Assembly (NCBI GenBank): GCA_963971425.1 | Contig: OZ020517.1 | Location: forward strand, 9,364,501 to 9,428,500 | Source: Bryoerythrophyllum caledonicum | Taxonomy: Eukaryota; Streptophyta; Bryopsida; Pottiales; Pottiaceae | Length of the DNA: 64,000 nucleotides | Reading direction: 5' to 3' | Shown here: piece by piece, positions 24,426 through 36,169 of the stretch | How the letters are laid out: each line of letters opens with the position of its first letter | How positions within the stretch are numbered: position 1 is the stretch's first letter | Notes under the pieces: model-generated | Databases searched by the model: none | Seen by the model: only the letters and a program-made list of their open reading frames with translations | What the model was told of the DNA's origin: nothing | Made by a program: the position numbers and the translations under genes

Positions 24426-24967
24426 ACCATGTGGACTTGGGCCAATGTGGTCCACATGGGACAAATGTCATTCACAATGACATCGCTCCCACAAACGTGC
24501 TTCTCCACTTTCCTCTAGAGAAACCAGGGTCCGTCTTCATTGGCGTTTGTGATTGGGGAATTGCGAGCCGAGTATCACACGAAGAGCCATCAAAATATGG
24601 ATTCCGGACCAACACGGAGCTTGACAATCAACGCCATAGACGACATTGGGTAGCTCCAGAGTTGTTTTACAAATTCGGCCCACAAGATTCGGAAACGACA
24701 TTGGATGTGATGCAGCGGCGACACCAATACACCCAACTCGCCGATTCGTACTCCGTTGGGTGGATGGCTAGGGCAATTTGGGAGAAAGAATCTGACTCAA
24801 CATTCTTCAAATCAACCGTCAACTACGCAGCTTTTCAAGTGAAGATCGAGAAGTTACTGGAGCGAGATCCCCTCAAACGTCCAACACTGTGCAAAGTGGT
24901 TGACGAGCTAATGGCTAAACCATTCAACTTTGAAGTTACGGACGCTTGCTTCCGCTATGAGATATAG
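24422..24967 (+). pseudogene. Kinase-like gene, C-lobe only (kinase 3)
   Basis: The frame covers the catalytic loop (HNDIAPTN), the DFG-position motif CDWGIASR, the APELF motif and the C-terminal lobe, ending RYEI then TAG at the same relative position as the other two kinase copies. The glycine loop and the lysine strand are missing, so it is a 5'-truncated copy. Within the remaining part the frame is uninterrupted. It lies 740 bp before a CAGGGTTGT terminus, just as kinase 2 lies about 710 bp before the end of element 2. Confidence 0.8.
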
Positions 24968-25159
24968 AAATTTTGATTTAGCGTATTGATAGTGAAGGTT
25001 TTAATTGTTGATCATTTTGCAATATGTACTAGCATTGTGATGTAACGGTGCTTTTTGCCCATCTCGTGATAAATAAAAGATCAACATTTTTCATACACAT
25101 TGTGACATGAAGCTCATGCATGTTAAGAAGTGAGAGAGTGCGTGCGACCCCTGAATTCA

Positions 25160-25535
25160 ATACCCGTTCGGGGGCGCCCCCAAAGGCCACGCGCCTGGCC
25201 CTCCCCCTCCACGAACGCGCCTAACCCTCCCCCATGAACCCGCACAACCCCTCCACGAACGCGCGCGACCTTGGTTGAACGCGCCAGCCCCTCCAAGTAT
25301 GCGCCCAACCCTTCACCGCGCGCGCCCAGCCCCTTGCGGTACGCGCGCGGTCCTCCCTGCATGCGCCTGGCCCCTCACGGTACGCGCTTGATCCTCCCTT
25401 GTACGCTCCCGGCCCAACACGGTACGCGTCCGGTCCTCCCCTGTATGCACCCGGCCCCTTCAGTATGCGCCCGACCCATCTCCGTACGCGCCCGCCCCCT
25501 TCATGCGCCCACCCCCCCGTCTGCACGCGCGCGAC
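25160..25535. repeat. ACGCGC-type array (element 3)
   Basis: About 15 units close to CACGGTACGCGCCCGGCCCC, each around 24 bp, in otherwise AT-rich DNA. The motif differs from the arrays of elements 1 and 2 but has the same position relative to kinase and terminus as the 50.53-50.62 kb array. Open frames through it are artefacts of composition. Confidence 0.8.
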
Positions 25536-25707
25536 CTTGTTGACGATGAGTCAACCACATCGTCGCCTTCGTGGCAGTGGGTAAATTGATTTACCTCGAG
25601 TCATGGTCAAACCAGGGTTGATCCTTGTTGGGCGGACAACAGCCTCTACCGGACGGACAGCCGGATGGATGGACACTACCGGATGGACGGACGGCCAAAC
25701 AACCCTG

Positions 25708-26832
25708 GGGATCTTAGTCTTAGAGGATATCAAACATAGTTGTTCCCATATAACAACAACCTCATCTACCTCTTTCCTTTGCTGCTCTTGAAGGACTTCA
25801 TTTTCTACAAGTATTGAAAGAATTCCTGTGTGTCTCCAACAATTTTGAATTGTTGTTGGAGTCACTCCGTTACGCCAAGCCTTCTCAAGCATGGTCACAG
25901 CTTGGCACACATCAATCGCAAAACTCTTGCCGGTTGAAATACAATCTATTTGATGTTGAATTAATAACATCATGTATTGAGCTTTGAATGATGCAATGAT
26001 CCCTGCATCCATAGACTAGAAACGACTAGTTGTATTTGGAGGCAAAAACTCTATTCGTGTCACCCTCAATCTTGAACCTCTATTAGGTACTTGATGTCCA
26101 CAAAAATTATCAACCAACAAAAGTATTTTCTCATTCTGGGGACTTACCATCCTCTTCTAAAAATATAACATAAACTGTTAAAAAATATGTGTTGTCATCT
26201 ATGTTTTTTTATTAGCATGCCATTGCATACCTAGATTTTCTAGATTTAGAAAGTCCCTATACTGAGATGCAAGTGTATTGATGTCTTCCATTTTCTTTAA
26301 AACCTCTTCACAAACGTCCCCTGAGCGTGTCTTCTCCATGACGGGTATAGCCCTTGATATTATATCTCTTCTTGAAATTTTGCACCCATCCATGAGAAAA
26401 TAGAAGCTCCTTCTTGTTAGCACCTCTAGGAAGTAATGCGTAAAATCTCTTTGCAGCAGCCACCACAAGGTCATCAAATAAAAATACATTATTTTCCTGC
26501 ATTTTCGTAAACCAAGTTAAAGTGGCTTCCTCCACTTCTAGGCATTGAGACTCTTGTAAGCGCTTGGAATCACCGAGGTGCCCAATGTCAAGTCCACTAA
26601 TGTGTTCTTTTTGCTCTACTATTCTTCCAATATTCATCTCAGACGCGTTTACTTGAAAGTGTGCATTGGCCCATGCAATTAATGCTCTATTGGTAATCTT
26701 TCCACCAGTAGCTAACACAGTCTCACGATACTCAATAATCTCTTGTTTTTGCGTAACACTTAACACATAACACTTACTAGTCTTAATTTTAAGGGAGCGG
26801 AAATCTCCATAACACATATAGAGTTTTAACAC
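25708..26832 (-). mobile_element. pogo/Tigger-type DNA transposon remnant
   Basis: 26,832-26,308 encodes a CENP-B-like N-terminal region: an SVTQKQEIIEYRE helix segment, then the second helix-turn-helix ending FSHGWVQNFKKRYNI. From about 26,115 the frame reads LLLVDN and FLPPNTTSRF(stop)SMDAGI, the second catalytic Asp region of DDE_1, then AWRNGVTP and NCWRHTGIL. The central part with the first catalytic Asp is missing, so there is an internal deletion as well as several stops. The TAG before SMDAGI replaces a glutamine expected in the family. The C-terminal end is cut by element 3 at 25,707. Terminal repeats were not identified. Confidence 0.8.
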
Positions 26833-26899
26833 TTATCGAGGTAACCCTTATCGAGGTCTGACTGTACTAGGTACCTTATCGTGCGTTACAATGTCTAGA

Positions 26900-27290
26900 A
26901 ATAAAAATGACATTAAAAAGTATGAGTATATTATGAAACATATGGAAAACATACAGAAAGTATATCAAAATAACTTTTAAAAGTATGAGTATATTATGAA
27001 ACATATGGAAAAAATACAGAAAGTATATCAAAATACCTCTTAAAAGTATGAGAATATTATGAAACATATGGAAAACATACAGAAAGTATATCAAAATAAC
27101 TCTTAAAAGTATGAGAATATTATGAAACATATGGAAAACATACATAATGTATATCAAAATAACTCTTAAAAGTATGAGAATATTATGAAACATATGGAAA
27201 ACATACAAAAAGTATATCAAAATAACACTTAAAAGTATGAGTATATTATGAAACATATGGAAAACATACAGAAAGGATATCAATATACCT
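26900..27290. repeat. Tandem repeat, about 62-bp unit
   Basis: Six copies containing ATGAAACATATGGAAAACAT and AGTATATCAAAATA run in tandem. A single related unit with the same preceding sequence (TAGGTACCTTAT / TGTCTAGAAAT) lies at 31,690-31,800. The 135-codon open frame on the minus strand is just the repeat read through. Confidence 0.9.
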
Positions 27291-27316
27291 AAGTTTAGGG
27301 TTTAGGGTTTAGGTTT
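27287..27316 (+). repeat. Interstitial plant-type telomere motif
   Basis: GTTTAGGGTTTAGGGTTTAGG directly follows the tandem array, with a degenerate further unit. TTTAGGG is the standard telomere repeat of most plants. Two to three copies may be chance or a double-strand-break scar. Confidence 0.6.
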
Positions 27317-27319
27317 TGG

Positions 27320-28820
27320 ATTCATACAGAAGTATATTTCAAGACCTTACAATTGAGAATCCAAAATTTCACTTAAAATGTGATTTTAATGCCTCTTTTT
27401 GGGAGTGGTTTATTGAACTAGTCTTTGAGCGAAATTGGCCGTGGTCCCTTAGAGCATGTTCCCATCATCCAATGTGATACTCAACCCAGCCAAATTCCTG
27501 TAGCTTTCCTAAATGTGAATTTAAAGCATAACAAATTTAGGCCCTCCCATGACACCGTCCGGCATACTATTCGAGAAATCACATAATCAATTTGCACTTG
27601 TCAAACCCTTTATGAGACTAGAAAGTGAATAATCATCCACCTAAGATGGCAAGAACTAAAGCCCACTAATACAACATCATTTTGGTTTCGAATTAGTAAG
27701 ATGGGAGCTATTTTTATTTTGTGGGCCTACCTCGTTGACTTCTGAAACCCGTCAAATATTCAAATATACGTCAGGTGTAAAGCGGGTTGGGGAATTATTT
27801 TGTTCATGGGAGTGACCTGCCCTTGTCAAAGATGACGGGACGGGCCACACATGGGATCTCGCCCTTGGGGATAAAAGATCCCAATTAAATTTGAAGGAGA
27901 ATGAACAGAGAATTAAGGACCAAGGGACAATAATGAATAAGATCTTAATAAAATTAGAAGGGGAGGGAATGGAAGAGGGTTAATCACAGATAACGATCTG
28001 AACTAGATTAGAATAAGAGGGTGGAGGAGAATTATCACTAAAGCATTCAATTAAATTAGAATGAGAGGGAACCAAAGGAACAAGGTTCTCATTTTTATTT
28101 TTTTAATTCCTTCTCCTTCTAATTCAATTAAGCTCTTCATTTGCAACGATACATTTTCAGGTGTGACATTTCCAACATCAAAAATCATTTATTGTCTTTA
28201 CGGAAGAAGTGCAATTTATGTAAAGTCATGGATTTAGGGAAAATGGCACACATTGTTATCCAAGGGATTAATAGATCTTTTTCATTTCCTAATAAACCTT
28301 ACTACTTAGAGGTCTTTATATTCTACCATTTTTTCCTTTCCATGAGGAAACATGGAGTCAAACTTTCTTCTCGTTGTGTAGATTATTAATCTAAAAATGA
28401 AATATTTGAAGAGCTGTCTGCTGTAAAAATAAATTACTGTCTCCATTGGAATTATTTTACATCCATTTCAAGTCTTATCTTTAAGGAAATACAAAAAAAA
28501 TAAGCGGATAAAGAATACAAGAAAATATGGTTTTGATATGCAACTTGCACATCAATATTCTTTTTTTACAAAGGTCTACTCCAGAAGAACTTAGAAGGTT
28601 TCTTGAAGAACATGTAGCTAGGGTTGAAAAATGTGCTTCAATTAGATGGAAGTTCTCTATATTAGTTTTCTCAAAATAAAGAAGGAATTTGTACACATGT
28701 ACATTACATCTTTCTTTACTACTAAATATTTAATCGATTTTGCGACTCTAGGCACCTAAACTATTTGATATTCGCCTCAAGAAACACATACGCCAAATTA
28801 GTACGCACTATTTATCTTCG
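27320..28820. other. Spacer within element 1, no gene recognised
   Basis: AT-rich. Between 27,880 and 28,080 purine-rich AATTAAATTWGAAGGAGA-type segments repeat loosely about every 50-60 bp. No coding or structural RNA signal is seen. Confidence 0.4.
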
Positions 28821-28826
28821 ATACCC

Positions 28827-31015
28827 TTAGCACGACGAGGAGGCACCATTATTACGGCGCGTTTGATGTCTATAAGAAGCTCGCGGCACCTCCGTTTCCG
28901 GTCTCTGTCTATTCTGTTGACCATTGAGGATAGCCTTGGCTTCTGGGAAAACATTGTTTAAGATAAAGTCAAGGGCCAAACTGTGTAGTCGGGGTTGATG
29001 ATACGTTCTTTCCACAACCAAGTCCACCGTTGCATTGCGTAGCTCTGAGACTTCTTCCACCTCACGATATAAGTGTCTGAATTGCGCATCAGTGAGCGCC
29101 CGCTCTCCAGATGAGTTGTAATGTGGTCCAGGTCCAAGGCCATGCAATATTGTCTGTGTCTCAGAGTAAGAATGCCACCCCATTACATTGTAGATAAACA
29201 TCTTCGGACCGTAATCTCGTGGTTGGTTAGGATACAACCCCTCCGCCGCTCGCATTATGTTCGTTGGATCTTTTAAAGTGCCAGCTACCTCGTTTGCTGC
29301 AACCAGCTTTGCTTGTGATACGTTGAATCTCCAATTCCATTTAATGGATTTTCCTTCATCAGTGCCTACATCAAAATTTGGAAAGTATTCTTGTCGATAC
29401 TCTCAATGGGTCGGCATGAAATCCCTCAAGCCAAATTGGAGATATAGACAGGCATGATACGGCGAATGACAAATTATGCATGAGCGACTTTGGATCATAT
29501 TCTCAATGAAACATTGTGGATGGAATGAATGACCACATGCTCTGAGCATATAACACCCTTTCGGGCCCCATGGATTTTGACAAATGGGACAAGCTTGACC
29601 CTCTGTGGTCATTGTCCCCACATTTGCCCATATTTTTTGATGCCCTTCTCCGCACTTCTCATAGATATCAAAACGGTGATCTTCTTCTTGAACACGCGTC
29701 CAATCAATGCTACCATTGGCAGTAGTCAGTTCTGGGTCCATGTCATCCCAACTACTTGGATACATTTTTTCCAACGTCGGCCAAGATGTTAGTAAGAAGG
29801 CTTTCATCTTGTAGTTAGATGTCCACTCTTCAGCAATCTTTGATATCTCTGCCTCACATTGTCTTGTCTGTGATGTCGTCAACACCGTGCTCAACATCAT
29901 GGTTTCCCGTTCGGTATGGAGTTGGTGTATGTCACTGTGCAATGCATAAATATTTGCTTCATGCTTAGAGTTACAATTGCGGGCTTCTTCTAATTCAATG
30001 CGCAATTACGCCATGCCAGCAACCATCTTGTTCTCCTCCGCTTCCAAGCTGGATGTTTTCAGAGCTGCTTCTTTTGCACAATCTTCTGCTGCAGCCTTAT
30101 ACGCATCATATTCCCCGTGTAACTAATCGTGTTGTTCAGCCGTCACATCTGCAATATTAAGATCCGCCAATCTCAGACTATATTGATTCCATATTAGATC
30201 AACAATTTATAGATCCACATCATGTTGAACGGTGGCTATATTTTGATGTTGGACATCGTTCATTGTTTCATCCATTAATTGGCGATTCTCCGACGTAGTC
30301 GGAACCTCTTGAACGAGGGCCACATTTTGGAGTTCTTGTTGGGAACCACCATCACGAGGCGCTTCACCAGCCGGCATGGAATTATCTTTGTTCCTTTGAT
30401 TACAGGGCTTTGGTATTGCTCGGTCCACTAGCAACTGTTGGCCAGGTGGATCAACCAAACTATTCTTTTTGCTAAACTACTCCGGCACGGGATTTCCGGG
30501 AATTGATAGTATAGGCAACCTCGATGAAAGTGCGTCGCCTAAATGCTTCCCAACATGGCAGGGAGGTCCAAAGCTTGATTAAGCGTCGACCAATCAACCC
30601 GCTTGCCCAACACACACTCCGCGTATACCATCGCAGCTATTCTAGGAATGGTATTCTTGGGCCAACGTGTTTCGTGGGAGATGGCTCGTAAAATCTCCAA
30701 AAACCTCCATTTTATCTCTATGGAAGTAATGTTGGCATACGTCAATTGCTTCGTTTGGCAATGATCCTTGTGTACTTCTGGAGTATACCATCGGTTGAGG
30801 TGAGCAAAACTAATGTGCTCATACGCCTGCTGTCATGTCCATAGCTCCGGTAAACTTTCTCATCTGCCGTATGCCAAGAGATCAAGGTCCCCAAAAATAT
30901 CTAGCTCCAAATCCGCAGCCTTCTTGGATTTTTTTGAAGGACCCGGGCCCAAATCTAGCACATTTTGCCTCCTCTTCCCTCCACCATCTCCACCATCTCC
31001 ACCACCGCTATGCAT
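28827..31015 (-). pseudogene. RING-H2 protein with novel N-terminal domain (RING 1)
   Basis: Start ATG at 31,015. The order is a Gly/Lys-rich N-terminus, a domain ending in the motif LGKRVDWSTL (30,590-30,620), a Gln/Glu-rich segment predicted to coil, a RING-H2 finger near 29,480-29,600 (CPIC...C-G-H-x2-H-x2-C...CIIC; ligands C2, C1, H2, C1, C2) and a C-terminal domain to 28,827. RING-H2 fingers usually recruit E2 ubiquitin-conjugating enzymes; the target is unknown. The gene aligns over its whole length with RING 2 of element 2. One frameshift near 30,540 and several stops are present; the stop just after FMPTH stands where RING 2 has Trp. Upstream are a TATA box at 31,422 and a TCCGCGG-type array. 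Confidence 0.78.
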
Positions 31016-31421
31016 GGTGAAAATGCTTTAAACAATTCTAAACCACTACAAGATACTTCGAATTGCTATTCTAATACTAGCTAACTATTCTAATATGAAT
31101 ATGCCGCCTATAACTAATTGCACTTCAAAATAGTGCTACAATAAATTCCATGCAAGCACTTCAAAATAGTATTGAGAGAGTGTTAAAAAGTATGAAATAT
31201 AGGGCTTTGTCAAATCTCTGACATCTTCAACATCTTCAACATCTTCGGTACCTGTGCTGATGCTTTTGAGGACAAAAATTCCCCTTTCAGGTAATCTCCA
31301 TCCTCAAAAGGACCACTTTCCCACCTGAAAATCCCACACACCACCGTCAACGTGGAGGCAAGTGCGTCAGGGCATCCAGGATTTGTGGGAAAGTGTGCAT
31401 TAAACATTTCCTCCCTCCCCC

Positions 31422-31660
31422 TTTATACCCCCTTGTCCGACCGTGTTCGCCCATGTTCGCGCCTATCCGCGGCCGTAGGGTTGCACCTGTCCGTGTCTCG
31501 TCCACGCCATGTCCGCGTCTCGTCAGCTCCATGTCCGCGGGCAGTCCGCCTCCACTCTGCGGGCAGTCCACAGGCATTCTGCGACCAGTCCGCGCGCATT
31601 CTGCGACCAGTCCGCGCCAGTCGGATGCGATATCTGCAGGGACTGAACTCCATGTCCGCT
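31422..31660 (-). promoter_or_regulatory. Promoter of RING 1: array plus TATA box
   Basis: GTCCGCGGGCAGTCCGC-type units fill 31,440-31,660 and are immediately followed on the minus strand by GTATAAAGG at 31,422-31,430. The array reads in the opposite orientation to the other element-1 arrays, but its core is palindromic. Confidence 0.65.
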
Positions 31661-31844
31661 AACTCCTAAATATTTTTCACATTCCGTTTACTGGGTACCT
31701 TATTGTGCAAGATAAATGTCTAGAAATCAAAATAACATTAAAAAGTAAGAGTATATTATGAAACAAATGGAAAACATACACAAAGAATATCAATAGACCT
31801 TGTAGTATGCATAATGGAAAATTTAATAGACAATCCATTAGGAC

Positions 31845-34800
31845 TCAAGTTCGCACTCGAACTGTTGGGTCATTCTCTTCTATGCATTGTGGATCTACAT
31901 GAGATTCATCCGTGCTCTCTTCGTTGTCGGATTGCGGAGTAGCACTTCTCAATTGCAAGTTGTCATCTCGACCAATAACCAACCTCCTTGTTGGACGAGA
32001 GCCCTCGACGTCATGTATTCCATTGTCATCTATATTGGGTCTTCCGTGAGATGGGTCGTAAGCTTCACCGATAAATGACATTAATATTCCTTGATTCCTT
32101 TGTTGTCTCTTCCTCCCGCGTGTAGTCCTTCGTCGACCACTAGCACTTGCGGTGCTCGTAGAAGCCTCCCTACAATGTGGAAGCGCTATACCTACATCAA
32201 CAATTGCATTGATGTCTACATCTAAGGATAAAGCTATCCCTCTTCCACTTGTTACAAGCCCTCTTCCACCCCTGCGTATAGAATGGCCTTGCTCACTTGC
32301 TGAAGTAAGATGTTGCCTTCGAACGGTCGGACTATGAACATTATTCGGCCAAATGGATTGCCGACGATTTCGTCCTTGTCCAATGTTTGGGCGATTGTTT
32401 TGAAGTGCTACCAATGAAGCACCGACCCTCCGTGTGGTCGCTTCACCGATTTTCCCCGCAACTACATGACTACGGGTGATCGGCCAATTTTGTATTCCAA
32501 CTTGGGAAGGTACATCAATCGTTGTGGTTGCCACGTTCACTACATCTTTAATAGGCGTGGATATCCCTTGAACATTTGAAGTCGTATTACATTGCGGATT
32601 GGAATTCCTATTGCAAACCATCCTCGATGGTACAAGAGACGTATCACCCGCCGGTGTAGTGGCCTCCTCTTCCCTGTGATCCGGGATATGTTGCCTTTTC
32701 CCACCAAATGAGAACAAATTGCTTTCAGGTTGGGAAGGCAGGTCAATGTTTGCGTGGACGGCTTGGTGGTGAACGTCCCCTTCTTATTCACGCCAAAGTC
32801 CTTGTCCTACACAAAGTTGTCCAAATGACGGCCCAGCATCATCCCCGCGAAGGTTAGATGGCAATTGAAGATGTTGTGGTTCATCGCATTCGGTGAAATA
32901 AACAAAAACCTATATCTCCACTTCTACCATCACCATCAAAGTAAAGACCGTTGGAATCCGAACTGTTATCCCCATCACAGTGACCCTCACCATCTGAATC
33001 TCCATTGTCCGAATAAAAAGTACGAGCGTCCATGTCAAAATCACCAAGTCCATCATTATCGACATGATGTCCTTCATCATTTGCATCATCAGAATCGTCT
33101 CCATTGCTTTCATCATCACAATGCACGCCGTTCAACTCAAGCCACTGGGCAACCCTCGTTCCTCTTCGATGCCTAAGGAGCCTAGAATTGTTGTAAATGT
33201 ACACAAGATCCTCCGCCCGACTATGTTATAGGCAATTGCGGGATTTGTTGTGAATATAAGAGTACATGCTCCAATTGTGTTCGCATGCCGAAGCATTACA
33301 TACTTAAGCAAGGATGCGTCTTGCTATAATCTGCAATGGTTTTGCCCCGCCTCCCATGGCATCCCACCATTCATGGCGCGGTACAGTGAACACATTGGTT
33401 GCATGGAATCTACAAATGTCCCTCTCTTTTCAATGAAATCTTGGTACGGATTGAGGACTAAACCTAGATCATCCGCCCTCGTAACTAGCTTCCGAAGAAC
33501 ACTATTGAAGATTGGTTTCGCAAGCTCGTGCTGGTGCAACCGGGCCCATCCACGCAAAGAAGGATTTAACATAGCCCCCGCCCAATGAAGGTCAGTAATC
33601 ATGAGCCTCCACCTTGCGTTAAAGGCATCTTAGGCCCTTGTTGCCAAATCTTGATCCAAGCATAACGGGGCATTGCGGAATCCTTGAACATGGATTCCCA
33701 AATCATACATGACCTTCCATGCATGACACATAGCGGGAGCATTGCCGTCAAACACACAAAGAGTACGTACCACCAACAATACCATGTACTTAAAATTCAC
33801 ACAAACGTCCCAAAATCCATCCGAGCGTATAACGTGTCAAGCATAAAGGCCTTTTGCATGTGCGCGCGGCTTTTGAGTTCGCAATCGCGCTAGAAAAGCA
33901 TGCCATTCTTCATCGACCACCATTCTCTCCAATGCCTGGCGAACTTGGAGGACGCGTTGTATCGTGAGAAAGTTTGTTGCAAATCGTGTCTCATTGGGCA
34001 AACGAATAGAAAGATCGGGTGATAACCTTCGAAAGATTGCTTGTGGGGCATGGTTGTTCTTGATGAACAAACAAACAACCCTTGCCTTCTTAACAATCCT
34101 TTGTACCCATGCTTCTTTGCCCCAATCTTCCAATAAAAGATCCAGGCAATGGGCAGCGCATCCTTGAACATAGAGATGTGGAATTTCTTGCATGATGTCA
34201 CAACATGCGGCCGCCATGACCAGAGCATTGTCCGTGCATACTTGGACAACATTTTCATGTCCAACCATTTGTAGAAACGGTCGGATTTGAGAATCAACCT
34301 AGAAGTGGTCTTTATAATTCCCCAATGTATCGATGGTGCCTATGAAAACATCCCCTTTTGTGCATGACTAAACAACATTTAGCAAAGGTCGGTTCTGAAC
34401 GTTGTCCCAATCATCACTACATATTGTAACACCATACTTTGATATAGCAGTACCCATGGCTACATTGACAGCCGTTTGTACATCAACTTTTTTGTTTGTC
34501 AACAATTTCGTACATACGGCATTGTAGGTCGGTGGATGGTAGGCGGGCATTCGTGTGTGTGCAGTTTTCTGAACCGCTTTTACAAACACAGGGTGCCTAA
34601 TGATATTAAATGGAATGTTTGCTTCATAGAAAACACTAGACCAAGCCTTGTCCAAGAGCTGCCTTTTGGAAATGTTGAAGCCCTTAGGCAAGGTCGCTTG
34701 ACGTAGCTCTTGAGGTTCCCTATCTAAGTGTAAAGATTCCACACCACAACTGGTTTGAGAGTTTCAAAACTGCTCCCTGTTGTCCTCCACGGATTGTGAC

Positions 34801-35123
34801 AATAAGTGTTCCACTCCAATCCCATTCTTGTCGTCCACACGTTGTTGGGAACATTGTACATCGTTGGCAACATCAGGACGATCAGGAACAATCATGTCAC
34901 AACCTTGAAACAACACACGCACATGTGGAGGCACCATCCTACACAGTTGGACGTCACGACCTAGATTACTAGAATGGCGGTACCCCATGTGCGATAACAT
35001 CTTGTCCGCTCTATAAGACATGGAGTCAGAACAAAACCAACATTTCACTTGTCGTGCTGATCTTGAAGGAGCGTTGCCCATGTCTTCGTACCATAGATCC
35101 TATACAGGATTTCGACGTGGCAT
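31845..35123 (-). pseudogene. hAT transposase of element 1 (BED, DUF659, hATC)
   Basis: Start ATG at 35,123 (MPRRNPV). A BED zinc finger (CWFCSDSM...HMGYRH) lies near 35,030. A DUF659-type region follows (FNISKRQLLDK, VTICSDDWDN), then the RNase-H-like fold core (VCTDNA, CAAHCLDLLLEDW) near 34,120-34,250. The hATC dimerisation motif (SACEHNWSMYSYIHNKSRN) is at about 33,210-33,310. After it come an Asp/Ser-rich acidic tail (33,204-32,881) and a 290-codon Arg/Gln/Ser-rich stretch (32,717-31,845), so at roughly 1,090 codons it is much longer than usual hAT transposases; the last part could be a separate gene. The frame is single down to about 33,300 with several stops, then shifts near 33,300 and again in the tail. 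It would bind the element ends and catalyse excision and insertion. Confidence 0.88.
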
Positions 35124-35267
35124 AGCGTCACATGTGATTAAGAGCCAACTAGGGGTCGGCAAATCCCTCCTCAGCAATGGGATTTCAAGCAATGCATTCT
35201 TGTAAAACGAATCCAAGGTCCTGAAAGCCACTATGCAAGATTAAGCACCATCACCTTATGACGGTAC

Positions 35268-35335
35268 TATTTTATACTGAAATTCAAATGGAGCATGCGC
35301 GGTTGGGGCGCAGACTGGCACCGAATGCCGTTGTC
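35268..35335 (-). promoter_or_regulatory. Intergenic promoter between hAT transposase and small ORF
   Basis: A short GCGCGGTTGGGGCGCAGACTGG segment, matching the start of the array at 23,680-23,710, is followed on the minus strand by TATAAAATAG at 35,268-35,277, about 145 bp before the transposase ATG. The plus-strand ORF at 35,562 starts on the other side. Confidence 0.5.
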
Positions 35336-35561
35336 CTGATGTAAATATTTACACTGTGTAAAATATTTACTTGTTTACCTTTTTAGGAAAGATCTTTGAT
35401 TAGGAGGACGAAATTTATTGGTGACGCTTCCAGCAGCTTCAAGGTGACGCTTATTCCTCATGGAATTGTTTAAAAGGCAAAAACAGTAAACAATATTCAC
35501 CAATTCGAAGTATTCCTTTACGTTCTTAGAGTTTGTGTTTGGATTTGAAGTTCGAACTAAT

Positions 35562-36020
35562 ATGTCGAACTGGAGGATTTTTATGGAGTCATAAGATCTA
35601 GATTCTGAACCGGAGGTAGATTTACAGCTTTCTTTGTCTCAGTTGCCAATTCAACCATCCCAGCCGGCGGTTTCCACACCATTGCCAATTCACCCACAAG
35701 ATGAAGTTGGGTCTTCTCGTCCGCTGAAGCAGTCTCGTGTTGAGCAACGTTGGCATGATAATCTCCAAAAAGACGCTCGTATTTTAGTAATCTTATTTCA
35801 AACTGGATGTATTGAACCGGGCACTCGTAAAGTGACATTTGAAGGAAGCTTCGAGGTCCTGAACGAAGACCATTATTTTTGTATACCAAGGCCAATCGAG
35901 CTAAGCGTTGGCCACCATCGTTGGTTAGAAGGGCCAGTGAATCCTTTGACAAGGACTCAACGTGCAGATTACATCGCAATTACTATTAAGCGCATCCTCA
36001 AGTTCTTGCAGATGGAGTAG
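35562..36020 (+). pseudogene. Small unknown cargo ORF of element 1
   Basis: ATG at 35,562 opens a 152-codon frame with a single in-frame TAA near codon 11 (reachable from CAA); from there the frame is clean to TAG at 36,018. The N-terminal part is Pro/Gln-rich (LSQLPIQPSQPAVSTP); the C-terminal part has mixed, globular-looking composition (WHDNLQKDARILVILFQTG, RTQRADYIAITIKRILKFL). It is divergent from the transposase, with the array and TATA box between. No homologue is recognised, and no copy was found in elements 2 or 3. Confidence 0.5.
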
Positions 36021-36169
36021 CACTGTTCTTTGACTTTAGTTTTTATCTCTACTTGATTTTGATTGAAGCTTTGTACTAAATTTAAGTGTTTTGTGTTTCA
36101 TTTGAATGTTAGAAGTTAAAAGATGGTAGATAGAGGGTAGTTTACCTCCTAGTTAGAACTCTAAAGGTT

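Larger units (their letters stand above)
24300..25707 (+). mobile_element. Right-end fragment of a third kinase-bearing hAT element (element 3)
   Basis: Kinase 3, a GC-rich array and a right terminus CAACCCTG at 25,700-25,707 occur in the same order and spacing as kinase 2, array and terminus in element 2. The last 120 bp can be aligned with that end (CTCTACCGGACGGAC versus CTCTACCAGACGGGC). The left part is lost. It abuts the pogo-type fragment and is nested in element 1. Confidence 0.65.

Noticed and set aside
25613-25707. Stand-alone 95-bp MITE with CAGGGTTG/CAACCCTG ends
   Set aside because: Flanks do not match, and the segment aligns with the end of element 2, where the inner copy is not conserved. 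Treated as the right end of element 3.
26876-27283. 135-codon hydrophobic minus-strand ORF
   Set aside because: It is the 62-bp tandem repeat translated; repeats whose length keeps the frame give long false ORFs.
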